This document shows positions 8,940-19,240 of a DNA stretch of 37,294 nucleotides, piece after piece (positions within the stretch are counted from its first letter, which is position 1; every line of letters starts with the position of its first letter). The translations under genes were made by a program, and so were the position numbers. The notes below the pieces were generated by a model. The model was not told the DNA's origin and ran no database searches. It was given only the letters and a program-made list of their open reading frames with translations. The stretch covers positions 1 to 37,294 of the forward strand of contig ML014256.1 in assembly GCA_003615045.1 (NCBI GenBank). Reading direction: 5' to 3'. This DNA is from Caulochytrium protostelioides. Taxonomy: Eukaryota > Chytridiomycota > Caulochytriomycetes > Caulochytriales > Caulochytriaceae.

Positions 8940-10564
8940 ATGGGTCGCCGTCCCGCTCGCTGCTACCGGTAAGCCGCGTGCTTGTTGATGAGCAACGGCC
9001 CGACACTACAAGATGCGTGCAGCGCATGAACGAATCCACAAGAAACAAGAGAGCTTGCCTGCCGGCTGTCCAAAAGACCGCCGTCCTCCCGGCGGGCAAC
9101 AAACGATAGCGAAGACATCGGTTTGGGCGCGGGGCGTGCGACGCATCATACTCGCGTTGCCCATCGCTGATACTATCGAACACGCTGCCGAAACGCCTCG
9201 CCATGGCACTCACCGGCCTCGCATGCTGCCGACCGCCCGTCCAGGCGCCCTCCACGGGTATTCGTCTCTCAGGGCCGGTTCATTGCAGGCTCGGCTAGGA
9301 TGCCGCCTCGGATGGCCTTCGCGGTCCGAGGGGTCCATCGCCACGTGTGTCGTGTGGAAATCGGGGTCCATACATCCAGCTTCCGCTCTGCGGCTTGGGT
9401 CTCGTACGGGTCTCACCCGAGTGCTCCCAGGTTGCCGGGAACGGAAAAGACGCGTTAACATGCGGCTCTCGGCGATGACACGGCCAGCGTGTTGCACCGG
9501 CTGTCGTGGCCCAATGCGGTCACGCGGTTAGGTGCATCGTGCCGCTCATTGGCCGCACTGGCCTTTGTTGACGTCGTCTGTCATGTCGGCACTGTAGCTG
9601 CTCTCGTCGTAATCGCCCTCCGCGAAAGAGAGAAAGAGAGTCGCTGTCGGCTTGGCGGTCGTAGGCGTTGTTCGTTCCAGGATGGCATCGGCGCCTCTTG
9701 CTCGTTCTTGGTGCTCGTTAACTCGTTGTGCGAATGCCGTTGCTCTCGGGGTCAAGCTCGCTGTCGATGTCGGTGACCGTCGATGAGGACTGCCGTCGGC
9801 GCTTTTTATGAGCGGCATCGGCCCCCCGACCCCCGACCCTCGTCGCGTGATATCCCTGTAATGGCTGCCTTCCGCTCTGTCATAGAAGACCACCCATACT
9901 CACGTTCTCATTTTTTGATTTTCTTTCACACAGCTACTGCAAGAACAAGCCGTACCCCAAGTCGCGCTTCTGCCGTGCGGTGCCGGACCCGAAGATCCGC
10001 ATCTTCGACCTGGGCCGCAAGCGCGCCCACGTTGACGACTTCCCGCTGGCCGTGCACATGCTCTCGGATGAGTACCAGCAGATCTCGTCGGAGGCCCTCG
10101 AGGCCGCCCGCATCTCGTGCAACAAGTACATCTCGAAGACCTCGGGCAAGGACTCGTTCCACATGCGTGTCCGTGTCCACCCCTTCCACGTCATCCGCAT
10201 CAACAAGATGTTGTCCTGCGCCGGTGCGGATCGTCTGCAGACCGGTATGCGTGGCGCCTTCGGCAAGCCCCAAGGTCTTGTCGCTCGCGTGAACATCGGC
10301 CAGATCCTCCTGTCGGTCCGCACGAAGGACTCGAACAAGGCGGTTGTCATCGAGGCTCTCCGCCGCGCCAAGTACAAGTTCCCCGGCCGCCAAAAGATCG
10401 TTGTCTCCAACAAGTGGGGCTTCACCAAGCTCTCGCGTGAGGAGTACCTCGAGCGCCGCCAGGCCGGTACCCTCCAGGTCTGCGGCTCGGACATCAAGTA
10501 CCTCGCCCCCAAGGGCCCCATCAGCGAGCACTTCTCCCTGGTCCGCCGCGGTCTTAACCAGTAA
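8940..10564 (+). CDS. RPL10: 60S ribosomal protein uL16 (RPL10), two exons
   Basis: Exon 1 (8940-8968) encodes MGRRPARCY plus two bases of the next Arg and ends at CCG|GTAAGC. Exon 2 starts after CACACAG at 9934 (CTACTGCAAGAAC...) and runs to TAA at 10562-10564. The joined product is 219 aa and begins [18 protein letters not shown], the highly conserved uL16 N terminus. Length matches the family (about 214-221). The loop that reaches the P site of the peptidyl transferase centre is seen as [20 protein letters not shown]. The protein joins the 60S subunit late, in the cytoplasm, and is essential in other eukaryotes. The start has a strong context, TCACCATGG. Exon 2 shows strong preference for C-ending codons (AAG, CGC, GGC), as in a highly expressed gene. 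The 965-nt intron directly after the ninth codon is far longer than the other introns seen in this window (about 120-219 nt). Confidence 0.97.
8969..9933 (+). other. Long first intron of the uL16 gene
   Basis: Donor GTAAGC at 8969, pyrimidine tract TTTTTTGATTTTCTTTCACACAG ending at 9933, and a possible branch point near 9897-9902 (ACTCAC). Ribosomal-protein introns often host snoRNAs, so I looked for C/D boxes. Near-matches such as TTGATGA (about 8986) and GCGATGA (about 9472) exist, but none has a convincing paired D box and terminal stem, so no RNA gene is called. A 9-bp hairpin-forming pair (GCCTGCCGG with CCGGCGGGC) lies at about 9057-9099. Confidence 0.9.
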
Positions 10565-11728
10565 ATGTCTGGTCCGCGATGCGGACGGCGATCTGCAGCG
10601 CCGCGATGGGATAGCACGGCATGGTATGGCATCACGCAGCACGATCTGGCGCAGCGCGGCGGGTTCGCTCGCACACGTGCCCTTTTGATCGCTCTGTTCG
10701 CCTGTCCCCGCGCGTCTTTTTTTTTGCTTTGCTCTGCGAATGCTCCGTAACGTAATCAATTTTTGTCGAACCCGATGTGTATTGAGGACCTTGAATGTCA
10801 GTGGTCGTGCGGCTCCTCATCCGCAGATCGCGTATGGAAGTGGGCTCAATACGATGGCCGATGCGTCGCGGGACGGCTATCCTGATGCGTGCTGCGCCAT
10901 GTGGCTGTCGACACCCGCCTTGGGTCGCAGCCCCTCGTTCGCCTTGCCGCTGCCAGCGCGCGTGAAGGAGGCCTGCGCTCGAGGCGGCCATGCCAGCGAG
11001 GGGCTTGCGTCCGTTCGGCAGGTTCACCGCGCCGCCGCCGCCGCCGCCGCCACACACGCGCTCACGCACGCGCACACGCCGCCTTTCTTGCCTTCGTCGC
11101 CGTGGTCCATGGTCGTCCGTTCGACACCGGTCCGGTCTCTCGCGGCGAGGATGCAGCCTGGGGCAGGCCGAATCTGCGGACACCGTCGACGGTGATACGA
11201 TACGATACGGCGCGACGATCAAGAAGGTTATGCCAACGCCGTGAACCCTCCCGTCGGCACCGCGCACCGCCATCTCCGGGATCCGCCGGCTTCACCACTC
11301 CGCTGAGCGACCCGCAAGCCGCGCGCGGTCGCATCGGACATCGTCTCCCGCATACTCTTGGTTTGCGCGTTCGCTGGGCTGCGCTGCTTGCCGCTGTTGA
11401 AGACGACGGCCACACGCACCGCGCATCTCACCGCCGCCACCGTCGCTGTCGCCGCCACGGATCCCCAATTTCTTACAAACACCGCGTCTGCGATCCGCAC
11501 CCCTTTCCGATCGGCCGGGCTCGGGGTTTCAGCCGAGCCACCGTCGTTGCCCGCGTGCCGCCCGGGCGTCCCGGCGGCTAACACGTTTCGTCGGTCCAAT
11601 CCAGTCAACGCCGGCGGAACGCCCGGGGCTTGACCACCTGACAGGGCCCCGCTTCGGCGCCGTCGTCTCTGGCCGCTCGCGCTCGCCCGGCCGCGCATGG
11701 TACCTCGGATCTCCGACAGAGCCCCGCG
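10565..11728. other. Intergenic interval between uL16 and GCP3
   Basis: It contains the uL16 3' UTR (a T-rich run at about 10718-10728 follows the stop) and the presumed promoter and leader of the gamma-tubulin complex gene. Open frames here are short and compositionally biased, and I see no additional gene. CGCC/CACA-rich simple sequence lies at about 11030-11080. Confidence 0.55.
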
Positions 11729-11741
11729 ATGTATGCCTTGA
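11697..11741 (+). other. Upstream ORF overlapping the GCP3 start
   Basis: An ATG at 11697 opens a 14-codon frame that ends in TGA at 11739-11741, ten bases past the GCP3 ATG at 11729 and in another frame. If the mRNA leader begins upstream of 11697, this overlapping uORF would reduce GCP3 translation. Its -3 base is C but its +4 base is G. Confidence 0.4.
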
Positions 11742-13384
11742 TGCACGACCCGCCATCGGCAGACGCCGAAGGACGGCGCCGGCCCAGCATCGGGAACGGC
11801 AGCGGTCGCAGCGGCGGCAGCGGTAGCGGCATCGGCAGCACTAGCGCACCGATGGCGGCATCGAGCCGGCAGGCCGATCCGATGACCCGACGCGTCGCGC
11901 GAGCGATCGAAGCCCTTGTTGACCGGACTCTGCCCCTGGCCGCCCATGCGACGTCGGACCCGCACGCAGCGCCCGCCCGCGAAGACGGCGGCGGCGCCGG
12001 CGGCGGCAGCCTCCTACCATCGGCGTCAGCGTCGCTGTCGTCGACTACCGACGCGGCGGCGCTGCGCCGCCGGCTCGTGGCGTCCACGGCGCGAATCTTG
12101 GGCGCGCGCTTTGCCCCGGCGATTCCGCTCGCGCACGACGGCGCCGCCACGGCGAGCGATGCGGCGCGGCTCACGGAGCTCATGAAGAAGCGCGTGGCGC
12201 GCACTGCGGGGCCCGAGCCCGCCCTGCGGCTCATGCAGAGCCTCGCCAAGCTCGAGGCCTTGCGCGGCGCCGCGGGCGCCGCCGCCGCGGGCATCGCCGG
12301 ACCCCTCCGGCTGACGTCCGTGCAGCTCGTCCACGTCTACCGGTTCCTTCTTTCCCTCGCCCTCTGCCAGGGCCGCCAGCCCTTGCCCGCGGCCCATCCG
12401 CGGTCCCTAGCGGCGGCGGCCGACGCGGCGTCCCTGCGGGCGGGGATGCCCGCCCCGTCGGCTGCGCCGCCGCCGTCGGATACGACTATGCTGGTCGACG
12501 ATCCCGAAGATCCCGCCAGCGTCGTCTGGCCCGCCGGGGCCGGCGCATCCGAGCCGTCGGCCGGGCCGGGCGCTGTCGTCGGCACGCACGCGATGGCCGC
12601 GCTTCTGCACCGCATCCAGTCCGACAATCAGCAGCATCGCCCCGCGCCCGGCGGGGCCTCTACGTCTTTGCCGCCTGCCTCCGCGGCATACTCGACCGAT
12701 GATGCCCGTGGCGCGGGCGCGTCGTCGCCGCGGCGGCCACGGCCGTCCAAGCGACACGCCGAGATGGACGAGTACGACGCGCCGCGCCGCGCGTCGACGT
12801 CCGCCTTTGAGCCGCCGCGACCGCCAGCGGCCGATGCTCTGCGCTACAGCGACTACTACTTCGGAACGCAGGAAGCCGCCGGGGCCGCGCCATCGTCGAT
12901 GCGCCGCGAGACGGCAGCGACCTGTGTCACGGAGACGGATCTGGTGCGCGATCTGCTGTACGTGTTTCAGGGGATCGATGGCCGCCACGTGCGGTATGAC
13001 CCGTCCATCGACCAGTTTGTGTTCCAGCCCATGACGAAGCAACAGGAGGCTGTGGCGGCGCGCCGCGGCGGGCTCTCCACGTTTACGACCGAGAGTCTCC
13101 CGCGGCTACCAGCGCCCCTGACCGAGATGATTACGCAGCTCGGGGAAGCCGGATGGCTGGTCCGCCAGCTGCGGAGTTTTCTGGATGAGCAACAGAACCA
13201 GAATCAGGCCCATATTAACAGCGGCGGCGGCGCGTCGTCCGTGTCGGCCATGCCCTCAACGGGCATATCGGGGCTCATGGGCCAGAGCTTTGCGGCTGCT
13301 GTGCACTCAGAGCTGACCGCGTACTATCGCTTGGTGGCCGCGCTACAGACGCAGATTATGCCGGCGACACTGGAGCGTCAGCAG

Positions 13385-13416
<32 letters not shown>

Positions 13417-15940
13417 GTCATTGCAAAGCCCGTCCATGCCGCCGCGGTCGGCGTTGTCCGAAAACGATATGGCGATTGATGGCCGCAGCGGCGGCGCGGC
13501 ACGCCATCATTCTCTCGCGGATCGCGAAAGCCGCCGCCGGCCCGAGTTTGGCTGCCGTTCACTGTCGCTCAAACGGTTGCTCGTGCAGATTCAAGAGCCG
13601 CTGCTCCGCCTGCGGATGCTCTCGGTGCTCGTGAGCCTGTGTTCCGCCACGGCGCATGCATCGCAGACGCGCGGGCATCCGCAGGCGCCGGGGCAGCCGC
13701 ACGCGACGGCGGGCGTCGCGTCGTCCAACTCGAGCTCGCTGCTGTCGACTATCCACGCGCATGTGCACCACGGCGACCCCTTCGTGCAGGACTACATTCA
13801 GCGCGTGCTCGCGCACGTTACGCGGCCCTTCTACGCGATGTTGCAGCACTGGCTCTCGGAGGGCAAGCTCCAGGACCCGTATCGCGAGTTCTTTATTTCG
13901 GTCAACCACGACGTCCTGGACGCCGCCGCAGCCGCTGCGGCCGCGCCGGCATCGGCGGGGCGCGCGGCGTCCGGCTCGGGCCGTGGCGGCCACGGCGGCA
14001 ACGGTAGTGGCAGTGATGGCGGTGATCTCTGGCGCTATGGCTACACGTTGCACGCCCAGCTCGTCCCGAGCTTCCTGTCGAAGGGCGTCGCCCGCAAGAT
14101 CTATCTCGTCGGCAAAAGCATCAATTTCATCCGACGCTGCTGCGGCCAACCGGCCTATGTGCTGCGCATCGCGGACTATGTTCCCGCCTCGGGAGCGTGC
14201 GGGGGCGCGGCAAGCGGTGACCAGCATCAGCAAGACGACGAGGCCGCTGCGCGGTCATTGACGGCCGAAGACGGACTGCTGACCTATGCACGGCACCGCG
14301 ATCTGCAGGCCTTCATTGACGCACTGTATGCGCGCGTCTCGCGCGACGTGCTGCGCCACATGTACGCGACCCATGGCCTGCTCAAACATCTGCGCAACCT
14401 GAAGCGGTACCTGCTGCTGGAGCAGGGCGACTTTGTGCAGTCTTTGCTGGAAGCGCTCTGCGAGACACTCGAACTGCCTGCTGGCGCGGGTGGCATCTAC
14501 CGCCACAACCTAACGGGCGCGCTCGAAGTCGCCTTACGCACGACGTGGCCAGCGTCGGCGTCGGCGTCGGCGTCGGCGTCCGCACCGGCATCAGCAGCCG
14601 CCGTGGCGATGGAAGATCTGGCCAGTCGCCTGGACGTGCGCCTGCTCGAAGCCTCGCCGGGCGATATGGGGTGGGACATCTTTTGCCTCGACTACCATGT
14701 GGCGGCGCCGCTATCGACGGTGCTGACCCCGAACGCCATGGCGCACTACTTGCGGCTCTTTATGTTTCTGTGGCGCATCAAACGCGTTGAATTCAAGCTC
14801 GCTTCGGCGTGGCGCCACCGCGGCGTCGTGGTCAAAGCCACCCGGGCCGCGCACGTCGCGGCCCAGAAGGCCCAGTTCGTCATGCAACGCCCATCTGCGA
14901 TGCCGCGATCAGCGACGTCGGCCACGTCGGCGGCCGCCAGCGCGCGGCGGCGTCTCACGTCACATGCGTCGATGCCGAGTCTGCCGCGCGGCGGGAGCGC
15001 CGTCTCGCTGACGCGACCCCTCAGCGCGACGGCGCTCACAGGGCTGCCGTCGTCGATCCCGTCGGCGACGGCGGCGTGGGCCACGCCGCTGCATCTGTGC
15101 CAGATCTTCCATGCGGAAATGACGCATTTCGTGTCGCAACTGCAGTACTACCTGCTGTTCGAAGTGCTCGAATGCAGCTGGCAGGCCCTCGAGCGCTTTA
15201 TCCAGGAGAGCGATCCCGATGCGCCGGCGAACGTGGCCACCGATGCTGCGGCGTCCTCGGGTCAGACGCCGCTGGGCGTCGGCATCGGCGACGGCGGTGT
15301 CGGCAGCGGCATCGGCGCCGGGATCCGTTTGGACCCGGCAACGAATAAAAGCAAAGACCTCGATGCCCTGATCAGCGCGCACAATGCGTATCTGAACGCC
15401 GTAACGACGCAGGGGTTGCTAGCGACGACGGCCAACTCGCCCGAGCCCGCGGCTGCGGGCGGCGTGAGCGGCGGCGCGGGCGGCAGCAGCGTCGGCGGCG
15501 CGGCATCGGCAACGGACACCGTGATGGGGGCCGCCGAGGGCAGCAGCGCCATCTCGACCCGCGTGCTCGCCCTGCTCGACATGATCCTCGATTTCATGAT
15601 CCTGGAGGCGGTGGTTGAGCAAGCGATGACGGCGCTGCAGTCAGGCGTGCTGGACCCACCGTCCGAGTCCGCGTCTGGCGGCCTTGGCGGGGGCCTTGGC
15701 GGCTTGAGCAGCGGCGGGCGGACGCCCGTGTCGCCGCTCGCAGCCGGGCCGGGCGGCGCCGGCCATGCGCTGCCGCACCCCGACGTGCTCGCGGCGCAGC
15801 TGCGCGACTGCGGGTCGGCCTTCCGGCGCGACGTGCGGTCGCTCGTGGCGTCGCTGCGCTACGGCGCCCATGCCACCGACCCGAGTCTGCGGAGTCTGGG
15901 TGTTCGTCTCAACTTTAACGGATACTATGCGCAGACCTAA
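11729..15940 (+). CDS. Gamma-tubulin complex component 3 (GCP3/Spc98 family)
   Basis: A single-exon frame of 1403 aa. GCP3 pairs with GCP2 and two gamma-tubulins to form the gamma-tubulin small complex that nucleates microtubules at the spindle pole or centrosome. The GCP3-type segment LVRDLLYVFQGIDGRHVRYD is at about 405-424. The GRIP1 domain lies at about 615-720 and includes HGDPFVQDYIQRVLAHVTRPFYAMLQHWLSEG (for example bases 13770-13865). The GRIP2 domain, which contacts gamma-tubulin, starts around 875 (HMYATHGLLKHLRNLKRYLLL) and continues through WDIFCLDYHVAAPLS and FMFLWRIKRVEFKL (about 983-1024) to HFVSQLQYYLLFEVLE (about 1133-1148). The protein is larger than usual (fungal and human homologues are about 850-910 aa) because of disordered insertions: a Ser/Ala/Gly-rich N terminus, a 13-Gln run at about 551-563, an Ala/Ser repeat at about 941-953 and a Gly-rich loop at about 1230-1275. 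The assignment to GCP3 rather than GCP2 rests on the LVRDLLYVFQGIDG segment. Confidence 0.92.
13379..13417 (+). repeat. CAG/CAA repeat coding for a 13-residue polyglutamine run
   Basis: A mixed CAG/CAA tract inside the GCP3 gene, in the disordered linker before GRIP1. CAA interruptions usually stabilise such tracts. Length polymorphism between strains is plausible. Confidence 0.9.
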
Positions 15941-16097
15941 ACGGTCTTTGATTGCGCTCCATGATCGGCGATCGGCGATTGCGTGACAGCACACCGGGAT
16001 CGGCGGTGCCGCGGTGTCATTCTACAGCAAATGGTCTGTTCTACCTCATACCCCTCCAGGGTACACACGCCTCGATGAATCCATATATACATAGATC

Positions 16098-16114
16098 TGT
16101 GTGTGTGTGTGTGT
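16098..16114. repeat. (TG)n microsatellite
   Basis: An uninterrupted TG dinucleotide run of 17 bases, preceded by ATATATACATAGATC. Confidence 0.9.
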
Positions 16115-17455
16115 CCATGGATCGATGCGTTGGGCCTCGCGGCTGCGCATCGGTTACACCTTTATACGGTTACACCCAAATGCCACATGATCTCCTCTGA
16201 CAACACAAGACAGGCCAGGAACTGTGGCAGGCGACTGTGATAGGCGACGGTGCCACCCGACGGTTGCGGAGCGAGCCCGTGCTGCTCAGAGCCCCGTGAG
16301 CAGCCTGTGGGGATTCACATCGTATCCCCTGTGGCCGCCGAATGGAATGGATGGCCCTAAAGAGAAACGGGATCCGAAGTAGGTGATTGAGCCATGGTCG
16401 GGGGACGTTCGCATCATTAGCCTCGGTCATGTACACCTCGTGCGGCACGCAAGTCCCCGCCGCTTCGCGGGGCGACGCGCATGGTGTTGCGTATGACGCC
16501 GCCGCCGCGCAAGGGCGCCTATGATGCAACCCTTTCCGCGCAACATGCCACACGCACCGCACCGCACGCGGTGTATCGGCCACCGTGTCGGAAGCGCCGC
16601 TTCGGTCCGGGCCTCTGGCTTCATAGACAATCCGGCAGGGACGACATGGCACGGCACCCTTCGGCGGACACGTCCCCATCGACTCTCACTTACGCGCGTG
16701 CTCGATGTCTGTCGCGTCGGTGCCTCCCCCGATGCCGTGACGGACGCCTGAGGCGCCCGTCCGTCCGCCCGCCGCCCTCCGCAAGGCGTCATCCGCGCGC
16801 GGCTACCCGCCGACGGACGCGCGTCGTGGCCCGACGGCCTGCAGGTGCGGAGGGACTGACGTGGCCGCTTCACCCCGACGCGGGTGCGGCACGGCCCTGC
16901 ATGGGCATGGCGCCGACGGCCATGCCTCCGCGACGGCATGGGAGCCGCAACGTGTCCTCTTTTCTTGTTGCCGGGTAGACCCAAGTCTCGCGCCTCACGT
17001 CCCTGAGCCGATCCCAAGTGCCGCGGCGATGGTGGAGGCAGGAGCGGCTTGCCCCGCTGCCGAGGGGCTCGCCAAAGCGTGTTCGCCGCGTTTTCCTCGA
17101 GGTTCGAAATGACGCCACGGCGCGACGGTCCGCCACGGCCCCGCAACGCCCGGGGACAGCGCTGGTTATGTGGTTTGATTGCAAATGCACAACGTGGCCG
17201 TGCGCGCGTGCTCGGGACCGCTAAAGTGGACCGCGACCACCGCCGCGGTGTTTCCGCATCATGATGGTGCCGGTCTGGAATCGCATCGAAGGCCGCCGAA
17301 CGCGGGCGGCCGGCAGAGAAACCTCGCGACAGCCCATGCGCAGAACGCGAGGCGATGCTGCCGAATGCTGGGTGGCAGTGGAGCGCGGCGGGGAACCTGA
17401 GCGGCCGATCACGCGACCCAGGGGAGAGGCGAGGGTCCTGCAAGTGCGGGCGATC

Positions 17456-17462
17456 TATATAA
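17456..17462 (+). promoter_or_regulatory. TATA-box-like element
   Basis: TATATAA in the context GCGATCTATATAAGGCAC. It lies 345 bases upstream of the small-HSP start on the same strand. Several ATGs lie between it and the gene (for example 17520), so a leader starting here would contain upstream ORFs or need a leader intron. Function is uncertain. Confidence 0.4.
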
Positions 17463-17687
17463 GGCACACCGCGTTTGAACCGCGGATCTGGACGGAACGC
17501 GGGATCGGCCGTATTTCCATGGCATCAAGACGCACATGCCGTAACGAGTACATGTGTTCGATGCGGTCTAATCACCACGACGCATTCTCAGAACCGCACC
17601 ACTCTTGCTCTCGACGCCCTCAGTACTCTCACGCCCCACGCTCACTCACATCCGGCAACACGCTTTTGCTTTCGCTCTGACACGATC

Positions 17688-17713
17688 GAAGCTTCCGATT
17701 CACGAAACGATTC
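17688..17713 (+). promoter_or_regulatory. Possible heat-shock element cluster
   Basis: GAAGCTTC is a perfect nGAAnnTTCn unit, followed by TTCACGAA (TTCnnGAA) and another TTC at 17711-17713. The cluster lies about 90-110 bases upstream of the small-HSP ATG. Spacing between the units is not the strict 5-bp phase of a classical HSE. The assignment is inference from sequence and from the gene downstream. Confidence 0.45.
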
Positions 17714-17800
17714 GACGTCGTTCATCGTTTTCCCATCACCGAGTTCTCGTTGGTGAGAAATCACACCCCGGTGACCTCCGCTGGTGAACCCGGACCCATC

Positions 17801-18667
17801 ATGTCGTTCGGTCGCTCCTTCTGGCCCACGGTGTTCCGTGATCTGGAACACGTGTTGCCCGTGTCCAACACCCCCGAACCCTGGCTGCGGTCGCAACCAA
17901 GCCGCGCTCCCGCAGCTCCCGCGCACCGTCGTCATCGCCGTCTGACTATCGCGACGCAGCCGAACGGCCACACCACGGCCACGGCCACGACATCCGTCGT
18001 CAACGCGCCCCGCGGCCGCCACTACCACGCGCTGCTCCCGCATGCCTCATCGCATCCGCTGTTCAGCCCGTTCCCCTTCGGGAGCAGTCTCTTTAATCAT
18101 GCAAACGCGCTCTTCGAGAACGCCCGCGTCCAGACGCCGGTGCTGCACATCCACGAGTCTTCGTCGGAGTTTACAATTGAGGCCGAGGTGCCTGGCTACA
18201 AGCGCGGCGACGTGGAGATCCGGTATGTGGGCGGCTCCCAGCGCCAGCTGACCGTCCGCGGCACACGCTCGCGCCCCCACCTGCACCACCACAGCGCGTC
18301 GCCTCGCACTATTAAGGTCGACGCGACCGACGACGTCAACACGAACGGCATCAAGGACGCCAGCGAGGATCTGCGCAACGACCCGACACCCGAGAAATCA
18401 GCTCAGGTTCCGTCGAGCGGCGACTCGGCTTCGGCTTACGAGACCCTGCCACCCCAGCCCGAGGAAGCCGCGCCGGAGAAGTCGGACGTCTCGGAAGCGG
18501 ACGCCGAGGTCGATAGCGCGAAGCAGAGTTTTGAGCAGGTGATCCAGTTCCCGGTGGCCGTGGAGGCTTCGCAGATCCGCGCGAAGCTCGAAGACGGCAT
18601 TCTCTTAATCACCGTGCCAAAAACGAAGCCGCGCTCGCCGGAAGAGCAGCACGTGCGCATCGACTGA
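17801..18667 (+). CDS. Small heat-shock protein (Hsp20 / alpha-crystallin family) with split domain
   Basis: 288 aa from the ATG at 17801 (MSFGRSFWPTVF...). The frame is open 17 codons further upstream, but this Met starts the typical hydrophobic N-terminal arm. ATP-independent chaperone that holds unfolding proteins in large oligomers. The N-terminal half of the alpha-crystallin domain, TPVLHIHESSSEFTIEAEVPGYKRGDVEIRYVG (split here: TPVLHIHESS...EVPGYKRGDVEI), ends in LTVRGTR. The domain resumes near QVIQFPVAVEASQIRAKLE with the DGILLITVPK strand near the C terminus. Between the halves, at about 156-240, is an acidic, Ser/Pro/Glu-rich insertion. Fungal Hsp30-type proteins are known to carry an insertion at this place. 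A His/Arg/Ala-rich low-complexity stretch follows the N-terminal arm. A possible heat-shock element lies just upstream. Confidence 0.9.
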   Translation: MSFGRSFWPTVFRDLEHVLPVSNTPEPWLRSQPSRAPAAPAHRRHRRLTIATQPNGHTTATATTSVVNAPRGRHYHALLPHASSHPLFSPFPFGSSLFNHANALFENARVQTPVLHIHESSSEFTIEAEVPGYKRGDVEIRYVGGSQRQLTVRGTRSRPHLHHHSASPRTIKVDATDDVNTNGIKDASEDLRNDPTPEKSAQVPSSGDSASAYETLPPQPEEAAPEKSDVSEADAEVDSAKQSFEQVIQFPVAVEASQIRAKLEDGILLITVPKTKPRSPEEQHVRID

Positions 18668-18753
18668 ATTTGATTTAATTTCTTCTGCCGTTGTATATTT
18701 GTTTAACGAGCTTCTTGTGTATATATGCCCTTCCTGGCACCTCACGCTGTATA

Positions 18754-18931
18754 CCATCCCCCCCTTGGTGCACCCCAGGGGTTCCCCACGGAGGCCGTCC
18801 GCACTCAGTTCATCGTCGGATGAGCTTGCCGATCACGGGCTGCAGTAGGGCTTGCCCGGGGTTGCGGCACAGGGCCACAAGTCTGACTCGCATGGCCCGG
18901 CAGCGTCAGATATTCAACGCGGCGTTGAGAT
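18754..18931 (+). repeat. Left 178-bp inverted repeat
   Basis: Nearly identical to the reverse complement of 21504-21681; I count about four differences, two of them in the outermost ten bases. The identical core starts at TTGGTGCACCCCAGGGG (18765). By eye, similarity falls away quickly inside 18931. Confidence 0.93.
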
Positions 18932-19155
18932 TGCGGTTCACGTGCGGTGGAATTACAGCCAAACCTCGAACCACCACATCCGTTGGCCGGATCTGCACAT
19001 TTTTAAGGTACAAGCCGGTCTCTGCATGTACCTGGGTTGTGTGGAACTTGTCGATCAAGGCGGTGCGGTAACGCTCGCCTTGGACACCTGAGATGTCGGA
19101 GAGCTCGACCTTGCCGCCGAGGGCAAACTTGGGATGCGCCATAGGCGATCAGCAT
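18810..19155 (-). pseudogene. Decayed C-terminal fragment of a TnpB/Fanzor-like RNA-guided nuclease or transposon protein
   Basis: On the minus strand, MLIAYGASQ (from 19155) and, in another frame, RTALIDKFHTTQVHAETG followed by VVVRGLAV and VNRNLNAALNI resemble the C-terminal third of IS605/IS607 OrfB (TnpB) and eukaryotic Fanzor proteins. That region has ID(E)(Y/F)RT(S/T), a zinc finger, and RDxNAAxNI (RuvC-III). Here the RuvC-III Asp appears as Asn (NRNLNAALNI), no zinc-finger cysteines are visible, the fragment needs a frameshift, and a TGA (18906-18908) follows NI. The frame then stays open as RCRAMRVRLVALC... to a TGA at 18810-18812. No N-terminal two thirds are present nearby. The family assignment rests on motif resemblance only. 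Confidence 0.5.
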
Positions 19156-19240
19156 GGGTCTACCTGGCAGCCCCGTCGCTCGTTGGCCACACCGTTCAGG
19201 GGGTTTTTGAGGGTTAGCCAAGTTGGCATCAAATTTACAG

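Larger units (their letters stand above)
15941..17800. other. Intergenic interval with a TG microsatellite
   Basis: No gene is supported. It includes the GCP3 3' flank, a (TG)n run at about 16098-16114, a long stretch of Arg-rich overlapping chance frames (16170-17470), and near its right end the presumed promoter of the small heat-shock gene. Confidence 0.55.

Noticed and set aside
8969-9933. Possible C/D-box snoRNA in the uL16 intron
   Set aside because: Only imperfect C-box matches without a matching D box and terminal stem were seen.
16427-17467. 346-codon minus-strand frame between GCP3 and the small HSP
   Set aside because: Arg/Pro/His-rich, no recognisable domain, and overlaps other frames of similar quality. 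It also covers the likely promoter region.
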